From contig JABSQB010000014.1 of the NCBI GenBank assembly GCA_013214545.1, positions 1 through 64,000 of the forward strand: a stretch of DNA of 64,000 bases, read 5' to 3'. This stretch comes from Henriciella sp. (lineage in GTDB: Bacteria; Pseudomonadota; Alphaproteobacteria; Caulobacterales; Hyphomonadaceae). Position numbers and translations under genes: made by a program. Below are positions 30,033-40,377 of the stretch, piece by piece. Numbering within the stretch: the first letter of the stretch is position 1; each line of letters opens with the position of its first letter. The notes under the pieces are model-generated. The model saw only the letters and a program-made list of their open reading frames with translations. It searched no databases and was not told the DNA's origin.

Positions 30033-30485
30033 CTACGCCTCTTGTGCTTTGAACCGCGTCGCCAGTTCGACGATCACAACCGTGAGGCCGAAGCCGGCAA
30101 TGCCGACCGTCCACCAAACCATGGGGGCGAGCATTTCAAAGTGACCATCGGCGTCACTGATGCTGATGGCGACAAAAACGAGCATGCCAAACACCCAGCA
30201 GGCAAGATTGATCAGGAAGCCGAGCCGCAAGGCTGCGACACCTTTCTTGGCTTTGCGTTCTCTGTTTTCGGCGGCCTCGGTATCAGCATTGATGGTCAGC
30301 GCCGCCGCATCGACATTAAACGCTGCCGCCAGCGCCATGACAGAGTCGCGCGAGGCCGGATCGCCATTCTCGATCCGCTGCACAGTGCGCAGGCCGACAC
30401 CGGCGAGATCTGCCAGATGTTCCTGCGACCAGAGGCGCTCCTCGCGCCAGCGTTTGATCTTTTCAGCGTCAGGTCGAAATTGCAT
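30033..30485 (-). CDS. XRE-family HTH protein with C-terminal 2TM domain
   Basis: RLWSQEHLADLAGVGLRTVQRIENGDPASRDSVMALAAAFNVD HTH; two hydrophobic helices LGFLINLACWVFGMLVFVAI and WWTVGIAGFGLTVVIVEL. Confidence 0.8.
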   Translation of the reverse strand: MQFRPDAEKIKRWREERLWSQEHLADLAGVGLRTVQRIENGDPASRDSVMALAAAFNVDAAALTINADTEAAENRERKAKKGVAALRLGFLINLACWVFGMLVFVAISISDADGHFEMLAPMVWWTVGIAGFGLTVVIVELATRFKAQEA

Positions 30486-30679
30486 TTTGGGCTCCTGTTG
30501 AAATCAGTTTCGATACGCCCAGTTTGCGCCGAGACCGGCTCTGAATACCACGCCAGGGCTATGTCAGGAAGCCGCCAGCGACCCGCCAGCGACACGTCAG
30601 AGGCTGTAATCCGCGCGACGGCAGGGATTGCCTCAATCGCAATGAATGCCGATAGTTCAGGCATGCGGAGGACCTAGAA

Positions 30680-32293
30680 ATGTACAAAGTCGAGCTCACA
30701 GAGTCTTATTTTCCAGCGCAGGGCGGTGACGACCCCGCGCCAATGACGGTCGGTGACATGCTGCGCCAGTCAACGGCGCGCTCGCCCGACACGATGGCTC
30801 TGAAAGAGCTGACCTATGAAGGTGAGATCGCGCAAACCTGGACCTATGCCGAACTGCTCGCCGATGCGGAGCGCCTGGCAAAAGCGCTTGCAAGCCGTCA
30901 TGCGGAAGGGTCGCGGATTGCTGTCTATGCCAATAATGTCCCCGAATGGGTCTTGCTGGAACTTGCGTGCGGTCTGGCCGGGGTCATCCTGGTCACAGTC
31001 AATCCAGCATATCAGAAGCGCGAGCTCAAATTTGTGCTCGAACAATCGCGCTCGGAAGCGATTTATTATGTCGCCGATTTCCGCGGCAATCCGATGCAGG
31101 AAATTGCCGACTCAGTCTGCGATGAGATTCCGGCGATCAAGCACCGTATCCTGCTCAATGATCACGATGCCCTTTATGCCGGCGCAGACACCGGCGCCCT
31201 GCGCCATCCGAAACCGAGCGACGCGACGCAGATTCAATACACATCCGGCACCACTGGTTTCCCGAAAGGCGCGCTGCTGCATCATAATGGCCTTGTCCGA
31301 AATGGCATTGATGCAATGCAACGCGCTGGCGTGAAGCCTGGCGATTCTTTTGTGCACAATATGCCGCTCTTCCACACAACCGGTTGCGCTATCCTGGTCC
31401 TCGGCGGGCTCGGCACGGGGGGCACGATGCTGCTCGCGCCAATGTTCGACCCTGAAATGATCGTGCGCGTGATCGAGCGGGAGAAGACACGCTTCATTCT
31501 TGGCGTTCCAACCATGCTGGTCGCGCTGATCCATGAAGTGCGTCAAAGCGGCCGCGATGTCTCGTCAGTTGAGTGCATCATGTCCGGCGGCTCCATGGTC
31601 CCGCCGCAGCTGTGCCGCGACGCGCTCGAGACGCTCGGCGCGCCGATCCAGATCGTTTACGGACAGACAGAGACCTCACCCGTCCTAACGCAGGCCTGGC
31701 ACGCGGATACGGAAGAAGACCTGACCCAGACCATCGGCCAGCCGGTGGCCTACACCGAAATCTCCATTCGCGACCCGCAGTCCAATGCGGTGGTACCGGT
31801 CGGCGTACAGGGTGAAATCTGCGCCCGCGCCTATAGCGTCATGCTCGGTTATAATGACAATCCGGACGCCACTGCTGCGACGATCGACACGGACAACTGG
31901 CTCCACACAGGCGACCTCGGGACGATGGATTCTCGCGGCTACGTCAAGATTACCGGCCGCGTCAAAGAGATGATCATTCGCGGCGGCGAGAACCTGTTCC
32001 CGGCCGAGATCGAGAATGCCATGCTTGAGCACGATGCGATTGATGAAGTGGCGGTTGTGGGCGTGCCGGATGAGAAATGGGGCGAACAAGTCGCCTGCTT
32101 CATTCGCAGTGAATCAGACCATGCGTTCAGCCCGGCTGAATTGAAGACATTTGTGCGCGAGCGACTGTCACCGCAGAAAACGCCGGCCTATTGGATTCAA
32201 GTCAGCGAATGGCCGTTGACCGGCTCCGGCAAGATCCGCAAGTTCAAGCTGGCTGAGGAATTCGAAGCCGGACAGCACACGCCGATGGATTAG
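30680..32293 (+). CDS. AMP-binding acyl-CoA synthetase
   Basis: IQYTSGTTGFPKGALLHHNG, IVYGQTETSP, DNWLHTGDLGTMDSRGYVKITGRVKEMIIRGGENLFPAEIE, TGSGKIRKFKL. Confidence 0.93.
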   Translation: MYKVELTESYFPAQGGDDPAPMTVGDMLRQSTARSPDTMALKELTYEGEIAQTWTYAELLADAERLAKALASRHAEGSRIAVYANNVPEWVLLELACGLAGVILVTVNPAYQKRELKFVLEQSRSEAIYYVADFRGNPMQEIADSVCDEIPAIKHRILLNDHDALYAGADTGALRHPKPSDATQIQYTSGTTGFPKGALLHHNGLVRNGIDAMQRAGVKPGDSFVHNMPLFHTTGCAILVLGGLGTGGTMLLAPMFDPEMIVRVIEREKTRFILGVPTMLVALIHEVRQSGRDVSSVECIMSGGSMVPPQLCRDALETLGAPIQIVYGQTETSPVLTQAWHADTEEDLTQTIGQPVAYTEISIRDPQSNAVVPVGVQGEICARAYSVMLGYNDNPDATAATIDTDNWLHTGDLGTMDSRGYVKITGRVKEMIIRGGENLFPAEIENAMLEHDAIDEVAVVGVPDEKWGEQVACFIRSESDHAFSPAELKTFVRERLSPQKTPAYWIQVSEWPLTGSGKIRKFKLAEEFEAGQHTPMD

Positions 32294-33126
32294 GCCATCG
32301 GCGCATATTGCATCGTGATCTTCGTACACTCACGCCCGGCCTGACGCACGATGAGTGAGAAGCGCCGCGCGGCCTCGTCGAGCGCGACCAACTCAACCTC
32401 GAACGGTGAGCCGAGTTCGACATAGTGCATGAATTCCATTTCGCCGCTCTGATTGGTGAGCGGTTGGCCGAGGAGCAGGTCTCCGAACTGGCGCCCTACC
32501 TCGCCCATATGGGTCGAGTTCACATGATCTCCTGAGCCGCCAATGTAAGGGTGCGCCGGGCGGAGCCCGTTCGCCTTGGTGATCAGGCCCGACGTGGTGA
32601 CCGCGTCGCCGCGATTAAGCGGGGCAAGGAAGCTTTCCGCTTGTGTTGCGACGCCGACCGCTGCCTTGTCAGCATAATCAAAGGGCGGTGGTTCCGGTTT
32701 GACGATTTTCTCTTTCGCCTCTTCGCGCCAGCCTTCGAAGTTTCTGGTTCGGAAGGTGACGCCCTGGCCACTCATGCGCGCGACCTGGCGGTCATCCTGA
32801 TCAAAGAACTCCAGATGATACCTTACGCGATCATCTTTCGCTTCGGTCCAATAGGTGCCGCGCCTTGGCTGGCCAACACCGGGCGGTCCGCACACCCACT
32901 CAACTTGGGTCAATGCAGTCCAGACCTCTGGATCAAATGTGCCGAGAAACTCGCCCGAATCGATCGAGGCCCAGAAATTTATCGTTTGCACCAGGATCGG
33001 ATGAATTGGGCTCAGCGCCAGCCATGGCCACACCTTCTCGTCCTGAGAACACTCGAAGGACACAGTCCCGTCGTCTAAACGCCTGTGATTAAAGGTATAA
33101 AGATCAGCAAACGGGCGTGGCATCAC
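32290..33126 (-). CDS. hotdog-fold/acyl-CoA thioesterase- or dehydratase-like protein, function unknown
   Basis: 278 aa; NRGDAVTTSGLITKANGLRPAHPYIGGSGDHVNSTHMGEVGRQFGDLLLGQPLTNQSGEMEFMHYVELGSPFEVELVALDE; adjacent to acyl-CoA synthetase. Confidence 0.5.
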   Translation of the reverse strand: MMPRPFADLYTFNHRRLDDGTVSFECSQDEKVWPWLALSPIHPILVQTINFWASIDSGEFLGTFDPEVWTALTQVEWVCGPPGVGQPRRGTYWTEAKDDRVRYHLEFFDQDDRQVARMSGQGVTFRTRNFEGWREEAKEKIVKPEPPPFDYADKAAVGVATQAESFLAPLNRGDAVTTSGLITKANGLRPAHPYIGGSGDHVNSTHMGEVGRQFGDLLLGQPLTNQSGEMEFMHYVELGSPFEVELVALDEAARRFSLIVRQAGRECTKITMQYAPMA

Positions 33127-33182
33127 GGCAAAATCGCAGAAGTTTTGACGCCCCGCAATGGCGTATCGCGACGCTTGACGCA

Positions 33183-33203
33183 GCGACCGTGCGATTCGGT
33201 CGC
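33183..33203. promoter_or_regulatory. inverted repeat in the leader/promoter region of the atp operon
   Basis: GCGACCG-tgcgatt-CGGTCGC perfect 7-bp arms, close to a TTGACG. Confidence 0.4.
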
Positions 33204-33221
33204 AGCCTGGGCTGATCCGAC

Positions 33222-33908
33222 GTGTTGTCAGCCTGTAAACAAGGTGCTAGGTGCCCGCACAAGTTTCAGGACTTGGGTGCGCTCGCGCCCCCAATCCTAT
33301 TGGTTCAGACCCAGGGCATTTCCGCCCTACAGCTTACGGACGACGCCTTGGCCGCAGCATCTGCTACCACTGCCAGTGAAGCCGCCCGCCGCTATGCCGG
33401 TGCGCTGTTTGATCTTGCTAAAGACAAAGGGGAACTCGCGGAGATTGCGGGCGACCTGAAAACCATCGAAGCGCTCGCCGCCGACAGTGAAGACCTGACC
33501 CGTCTGCTCGAAAACCCAGCTTTCGCGCGCGAAGACAAGGTTAAGGCATTGGTCGCTGTGGCTGAGAAGGTCGGTCTGACCAAGACCGCCACCGGCTTCA
33601 TCGGCACCATGGCTCAAAATGGCCGCGCCGGTGACCTGATTGGCGCCGCCAAGCACTTTGATGAGCTTTATGCCAAAGAGCGCGGCGTGAAGCGTGCCAT
33701 CGCCCGCACCGCATCAGATATGAGCGCTGACCAGCGCGCCCGGCTTGAGCAAGTGCTCGCCAAGGCGGTCGGCGGCGACGTAGAACTCGAGACGGAGGTC
33801 GACCCGGCCCTCGTCGGCGGCATTCAGCTGCGCATTGGATCGACTCTGATCGATGCCAGCGTGTCTGCCAAACTTGATCGTATGAACACCGCCATGAAGG
33901 GAGCGTAA
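33222..33908 (+). CDS. atpH: F0F1 ATP synthase subunit delta (start uncertain)
   Basis: [29 protein letters not shown]...[24 protein letters not shown]; true start may lie near 33300-33350. Confidence 0.92.
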   Translation: MLSACKQGARCPHKFQDLGALAPPILLVQTQGISALQLTDDALAAASATTASEAARRYAGALFDLAKDKGELAEIAGDLKTIEALAADSEDLTRLLENPAFAREDKVKALVAVAEKVGLTKTATGFIGTMAQNGRAGDLIGAAKHFDELYAKERGVKRAIARTASDMSADQRARLEQVLAKAVGGDVELETEVDPALVGGIQLRIGSTLIDASVSAKLDRMNTAMKGA

Positions 33909-33915
33909 GACGCAT

Positions 33916-35451
33916 ATGTCTATCAGCGCAGCAGAAATCTCCGGCATTCTTAAGTCGCAGATCGAAAATTTTGGCGTCGAGGCGGAAGTCTCTGACGTTG
34001 GTCAGGTCCTCTCCGTTGGCGACGGTATTGCCCGCGTCTACGGCCTCGACAGTGTTCAGGCCGGTGAGATGGTCGAATTTGATGGCGGCATTAAAGGCAT
34101 GGCGCTGAACCTGGAAAGCGACAATGTTGGTGTCGTTATCTTCGGTGATGACCGCGGCATTAAAGAAGGCGACACAGTTAAGCGCCTCGACGAGATTGTG
34201 GCCGCCCCTGTTGGCAAGGGCCTGCTCGGACGCGTTGTTGACCCACTCGGCAACCCAATCGACGGCAAAGGCCCGATTGAAGACGTCGCCAGCCGGAACC
34301 GTGTGGACGTGAAAGCCCCAGGCATCATTCCTCGTAAGTCTGTGCACGAGCCGATGATGACCGGGATTAAGGCGATTGACGGGATGATCCCGGTTGGTCG
34401 GGGTCAGCGCGAGCTGGTGATTGGTGACCGTCAGACCGGTAAGACCGCTGTCTGTGTCGACACTATCCTGAACCAGAAAGAAACCAACGCCGCCGCCAAA
34501 GACGACAGCGAGAAGCTGTTCTGTATCTATGTTGCGGTTGGTCAGAAGCGTTCGACGGTTGCGCAAGTTGTGAAGACGCTCGAAGAGCGCGGCGCTCTCG
34601 ATTACACCGTAGTTGTTTCAGCCACCGCGTCTGAGCCTGCTCCGCTTCAGTACCTCGCGCCATTCACCGGTTGTACCATCGGTGAGTATTTCCGCGACAA
34701 TGGCATGCACGCCCTGATCATTTATGATGACCTGTCCAAGCAGGCTGTTGCTTATCGCCAGATGTCTCTGCTGCTGCGTCGTCCTCCAGGCCGCGAAGCC
34801 TATCCGGGTGACGTGTTCTACCTTCACTCCCGCCTGCTCGAGCGCGCGGCGAAGATGAATGAAGACAATGGCGCTGGCTCTCTGACCGCTCTGCCGATCA
34901 TTGAAACGCAAGCCAACGACGTGTCGGCCTATATTCCAACCAACGTGATTTCGATCACCGATGGCCAGATCTTCCTCGAAACCGACCTGTTCTATCAGGG
35001 CATCCGCCCTGCTGTGAACGTGGGTCTGTCTGTGTCGCGTGTGGGCTCTGCCGCCCAGACCAAAGCAATGAAGAAGGTTGCCGGTTCGATGAAAGGTGAG
35101 CTTGCTCAGTATCGTGAGATGGCTGCCTTTGCGAAGTTCGGCTCTGACCTCGATGCGGCAACGCAAAAGCTGCTCAATCGCGGCGCCCGCCTGACCGAGC
35201 TGCTCAAGCAGCCTCAGTACAGCCCGCTTCTGATGGAAGAGCAGGTCTGCGTGATCTATGCTGGTACTCGCGGTTATCTCGACGATGTTGAGACCAAGGA
35301 TGTCACCCGCTACGAAGCTGAGCTTCTGTCCTTCCTGCGGAACGACAAGAAAGACCTGCTCAAGCAGATCCGCGACGAGAAAGCCCTTTCTGACAGCGTC
35401 GAAGCTGGCATCAAAGAGGCGCTGGAAGCCTTCGGAAAGACCTTCGGGTAA
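33916..35451 (+). CDS. atpA: F0F1 ATP synthase subunit alpha
   Basis: [42 protein letters not shown]. Confidence 0.98.
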   Translation: MSISAAEISGILKSQIENFGVEAEVSDVGQVLSVGDGIARVYGLDSVQAGEMVEFDGGIKGMALNLESDNVGVVIFGDDRGIKEGDTVKRLDEIVAAPVGKGLLGRVVDPLGNPIDGKGPIEDVASRNRVDVKAPGIIPRKSVHEPMMTGIKAIDGMIPVGRGQRELVIGDRQTGKTAVCVDTILNQKETNAAAKDDSEKLFCIYVAVGQKRSTVAQVVKTLEERGALDYTVVVSATASEPAPLQYLAPFTGCTIGEYFRDNGMHALIIYDDLSKQAVAYRQMSLLLRRPPGREAYPGDVFYLHSRLLERAAKMNEDNGAGSLTALPIIETQANDVSAYIPTNVISITDGQIFLETDLFYQGIRPAVNVGLSVSRVGSAAQTKAMKKVAGSMKGELAQYREMAAFAKFGSDLDAATQKLLNRGARLTELLKQPQYSPLLMEEQVCVIYAGTRGYLDDVETKDVTRYEAELLSFLRNDKKDLLKQIRDEKALSDSVEAGIKEALEAFGKTFG

Positions 35452-35483
35452 GTTGAACCTCACGACCAGGAGCCGCTGACCCG

Positions 35484-36365
35484 ATGTCTGGCCTCAAGGA
35501 ACTGAAAAACCGGATCGGAAGTGTGAAATCCACACAGAAGATCACCAAGGCGAAGCAGATGGTTGCTGCTGCGAAACTGCGCCGTGCGCAGGAAGCAGCA
35601 GAAGCCTCCAAGCCTTATGCGAGCCGTATGGCAAATGTCGTGGCCAACCTCACCGCTTCTATGGGTGACGGGTCAGGCGGCCCGAAACTGCTGGCTGGCT
35701 CTGGCGACGATAAAGTCCACCTGCTGGTCGTCATGACGGCAGAGCGCGGTCTGTGCGGCGGCTTCAACGCCAACACCGCTAAGGCAGCGCGTCTGAAGAT
35801 CGAAGAACTCAAAGCCGATGGCAAAGAGGTCAAGATCATCACCGTCGGCAAGAAGGGCCGCGAGGTTCTGAAAGCCAATTACGAAAATCTGTTCATTGAT
35901 CATGTCGATCTGGGCGACGCGAAGGACAAGTTCACGCCCTTCGCCATTGGCCTCGGCCAGGACCTGACCGCACGGTTCGAGAATGGTGAGTTCGACGTCG
36001 CGACGCTGATTTTCTCAGAGTTCAAAAACGTTCTGACCCAAAACCCGGTGGCCAAGCAGCTGATCCCGGCCGAAGCCCCTGACGATGCTGAAACCATCGA
36101 TCTGGGCGACGCGATCTATGCTTATGAGCCATCAGAACCGGAAATCCTCGAAGCCCTGCTGCCGCGCTATCTCAACACGCAGATCCTGTCTGCGATGCTG
36201 GAAAATGCCGCCGGTGAGCAAGCCGCTTCGATGACCGCGATGGACAACGCGACCCGCAATGCCGGCGAGCTTATCGACAGCCTGACCCTGCAATATAACC
36301 GCGCCCGTCAGGCCCAGATTACCAAGGAGCTGATCGAAATCATCTCCGGTGCGGAGGCGCTCTAG
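35484..36365 (+). CDS. atpG: F0F1 ATP synthase subunit gamma
   Basis: MSGLKELKNRIGSVKSTQKITKAKQMVAAAKLRRAQ; ERGLCGGFN; YNRARQAQITKELIEIISGAEAL. Confidence 0.98.
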   Translation: MSGLKELKNRIGSVKSTQKITKAKQMVAAAKLRRAQEAAEASKPYASRMANVVANLTASMGDGSGGPKLLAGSGDDKVHLLVVMTAERGLCGGFNANTAKAARLKIEELKADGKEVKIITVGKKGREVLKANYENLFIDHVDLGDAKDKFTPFAIGLGQDLTARFENGEFDVATLIFSEFKNVLTQNPVAKQLIPAEAPDDAETIDLGDAIYAYEPSEPEILEALLPRYLNTQILSAMLENAAGEQAASMTAMDNATRNAGELIDSLTLQYNRARQAQITKELIEIISGAEAL

Positions 36366-36423
36366 ATGACGCATTCAAATCCGCACACCCACGCCCGATT
36401 TAAAACTACAAACCCGCTCCTAA

Positions 36424-37860
<1,437 letters not shown>

Positions 37861-37873
37861 GCAATCTGAATTT

Positions 37874-37891
37874 GGCCCGCTTCGGCGGGCC
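37874..37891 (+). other. intercistronic hairpin between atpD and atpC
   Basis: GGCCCGC-TTCG-GCGGGCC perfect 7-bp stem with UUCG tetraloop. Confidence 0.75.
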
Positions 37892-37917
37892 GACCCCTTT
37901 CGAAGAAAGCGTGTCTC

Positions 37918-38325
37918 ATGGCTGACAAACTGCATTTCTCACTCGTTTCACCAGCGCGGGAACTGTTTTCCGGCGAAGTGGATCACGTCATTGCCCCTGG
38001 CTCTGACGGTGAGTTCGGCGTGCTGGTAAACCATGCACCTTTCATGACTACGCTGAAGAATGGCGTTGTCCGCGTTGAGGACAATGGCGAGACGACCATG
38101 CGCCTGTTCGTGCGCGGCGGTTTTGCTGACGTCACACCAGCTGGTCTCACCATTCTTGCCGAAGAAGCCGTCAATCTCGACAGCGTCTCGGTCGAGAGCG
38201 TTCAGAAAGAGTATGATGAAGCCCATCGCGCTCTGCTGGCGGAAGGCAAAGACGGCCCACACGTCCACGCGCTCGAAGAGCAGGTTGCCTACCTCGAAGA
38301 CCTGAAGGCCGCTCTGGTCAACTAA
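37918..38325 (+). CDS. atpC: F0F1 ATP synthase subunit epsilon
   Basis: KLHFSLVSPARELFSGEVDHVIAPGSDGEFGVLVNHAPFMTTLKNGVVRV. Confidence 0.97.
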   Translation: MADKLHFSLVSPARELFSGEVDHVIAPGSDGEFGVLVNHAPFMTTLKNGVVRVEDNGETTMRLFVRGGFADVTPAGLTILAEEAVNLDSVSVESVQKEYDEAHRALLAEGKDGPHVHALEEQVAYLEDLKAALVN

Positions 38326-38412
38326 GTCCGAGCGCGACTGTCACCGAAAATTAGCTAGACAGATTGAGCGCTCTCGAACACGCTTAGGTGCGACCCATTA
38401 AAGGGGAACACC

Positions 38413-39105
38413 ATGAACACCACGCTCGCCATACAAAGCGCACTCAAGGCACTGGGCTATGATCCGGGCCCGATTGATGGCGTCATGGGGCGCCTGACGC
38501 GCCTGGCCATCAACAAGTACCGATCTCAAATGGGTATGGATCCCGGTGCGATCGATGAAACACTGATCAATGCACTGATCCTGGAAGCGCCGCCGCCACC
38601 GCCACTCACCGATGCAGAATGGTACAAGCTCGCATGGCGCAAGCTCGGGCAGCATGAATCACTGAACAATTCCAGCTTGTGGCGGTTTCTGAAATTCGGC
38701 GGCAACAGTGTGGGCGATCCCGCCAAGATCCCTTGGTGCGGCGACTTCGTGGAATCCTGTCTGGCCGTCACCTTGCCGGAAGAGCCCCTCCCAGCGAACC
38801 CGTATCAGGCTCGCAGCTGGTCGACATTCGGCATCGATATCAAGGACCAGGGGCCGCGCCTCGGCGCCATCATGGTCTTCTATCGCGGCGATCCGGACGG
38901 CTGGCAGGGTCATGTCGGATTCTATAATGGCGAAAGCAAAAAGCATTACAGCATTCTGGGCGGCAATCAGAGCAACCGCGTTACGGTGGCCAATCTGAGC
39001 AAGAAGCGCCTGCTAGCCATTCGATGGCCGTCGACGTTCCATTTCGCTGGGCCCGCACCGCGCGAGCGCGTCAAATCCGGCGAAGTCTCAACCAATGAGG
39101 CTTGA
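38413..39105 (+). CDS. peptidoglycan-binding domain + TIGR02594-like (NlpC/P60/CHAP-type) protein
   Basis: N-term AIQSALKALGYDPGPIDGVMGRLTRLAINKYRSQMG; C-term IPWCGDFVESCLAV...GHVGFYNGESKKHYSILGGNQSNRV. Confidence 0.8.
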   Translation: MNTTLAIQSALKALGYDPGPIDGVMGRLTRLAINKYRSQMGMDPGAIDETLINALILEAPPPPPLTDAEWYKLAWRKLGQHESLNNSSLWRFLKFGGNSVGDPAKIPWCGDFVESCLAVTLPEEPLPANPYQARSWSTFGIDIKDQGPRLGAIMVFYRGDPDGWQGHVGFYNGESKKHYSILGGNQSNRVTVANLSKKRLLAIRWPSTFHFAGPAPRERVKSGEVSTNEA

Positions 39106-39110
39106 GCCGC

Positions 39111-39905
39111 TTACCCGAAAACAGCAATGGTCTGGCGTCCGACAAGGATCGGTTCGCCATCGCGATTCCATAGGCGCATGGACTGGCTGGAATAGCCGTC
39201 CTTGGCGAGCTGGGCGGTGTGCTGTGCAAAGTACCAGCCGGCTGCGTCCGTGGTGATGTCATCGGTCATGAACTCGGCCATCCAGGTCATGGAGCTGATC
39301 CGCGAGGGGACCGCCAGCATCGACATGGCGGCCGGAGGCGGGGCATCGCCAATCGCCAGCACAGCGGTGGCGTCCTGCGGCGTATCAGGATCAAGATGGC
39401 GCATCCACAAGCCAATCGACTTTTCCTCCGATCCGGAGATCGGACGCGCGCCATTCTCGATCAGCATATCGAAATTCTGCGTGAAGCCGGGGCGCGGACG
39501 ATCAGCATCGAAAAAGGACTCAATCTCTTCCGGCGATCGGGTATTCGGTTTTGGCATATCGTCAAAATGCAGCGAGCTTTCCCGGCGCGCCCCGAAGGCG
39601 AAGATAGATTGCGCCGTCACGCCGGATTCGGCGACCACATCGACGCTGACAAAGGCGGTGTTCTTACCCCGGCGCAGCAAAGTTGGCCTGATTTTGATAT
39701 CTCCGCCGACAGGGCCGACAAAGGCAACCTGAGCCGACCGAATGGGAATATCGTCCACCAGTTGCAGCGCGCCCTGCAGGGACAAGGCTGCCGTCAGGCC
39801 GCCATAGGTCGTGCGCCCTTGCATCCAGCTGTCAGGAATGTGGGCATCTGTGCTATGATCATCATTGGGCCGCAAGCTGGCGAGGAGCTCTGTATAAGTG
39901 GTCAT
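39111..39905 (-). CDS. acyl-CoA thioesterase family (hotdog) protein
   Basis: IPDSWMQGRTTYGGLTAALSLQGA; TWMAEFMTDDITTDAAGWYFAQHTAQLAKDGYSSQSMRLWNRDGEPILVGRQTIAVFG. Confidence 0.85.
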   Translation of the reverse strand: MTTYTELLASLRPNDDHSTDAHIPDSWMQGRTTYGGLTAALSLQGALQLVDDIPIRSAQVAFVGPVGGDIKIRPTLLRRGKNTAFVSVDVVAESGVTAQSIFAFGARRESSLHFDDMPKPNTRSPEEIESFFDADRPRPGFTQNFDMLIENGARPISGSEEKSIGLWMRHLDPDTPQDATAVLAIGDAPPPAAMSMLAVPSRISSMTWMAEFMTDDITTDAAGWYFAQHTAQLAKDGYSSQSMRLWNRDGEPILVGRQTIAVFG

Positions 39906-40041
39906 CTGGTGTGCCTCGAAGGGTCAATCTGCGCTTGAAATAGGCTGCCAGCACCTCTGAACCAAGGTCTCACGCCACGTCAGTGCATGCGCAAACGCCC
40001 CCGCCATACGGCAGGGGCGCTCAATCTGGTTCAAGCCTCGC

Positions 40042-40362
40042 TTAGTGCTGGCTTTCCGGCGTCGTGACGCGCAGACCGTCCAGCTCGTCGCTGACGCTGA
40101 TCTGGCAAGACAGGCGCGAGTTTTCCTGAACGTTTTCAGCAAAATCCAGCATGGACTGTTCCATGTCTTCTGGCTTGCCGACTTTTTCCATAAAGGCGTC
40201 GTCGACATAGACGTGGCAGGTGGCGCAGGCGCAGGCGCCGCCGCAGTCAGCATCAATCCCTGGGATTGAGTTCTTGATCGCTGTTTCCATCACGCTTTCG
40301 CCATTGGTGGCTTCAATCGCACGTTCTGTGCCCTCGTGATCGACATAGATAATTTTTGCCAT
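40042..40362 (-). CDS. [2Fe-2S] ferredoxin (adrenodoxin/putidaredoxin type)
   Basis: [14 protein letters not shown]...[20 protein letters not shown]. Confidence 0.93.
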   Translation of the reverse strand: MAKIIYVDHEGTERAIEATNGESVMETAIKNSIPGIDADCGGACACATCHVYVDDAFMEKVGKPEDMEQSMLDFAENVQENSRLSCQISVSDELDGLRVTTPESQH

Positions 40363-40377
40363 AGGTCTGACGTCTCC

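Noticed and set aside
33598-34566. 322-aa minus-strand ORF
   Set aside because: Antisense to atpH/atpA; not credible as a gene.
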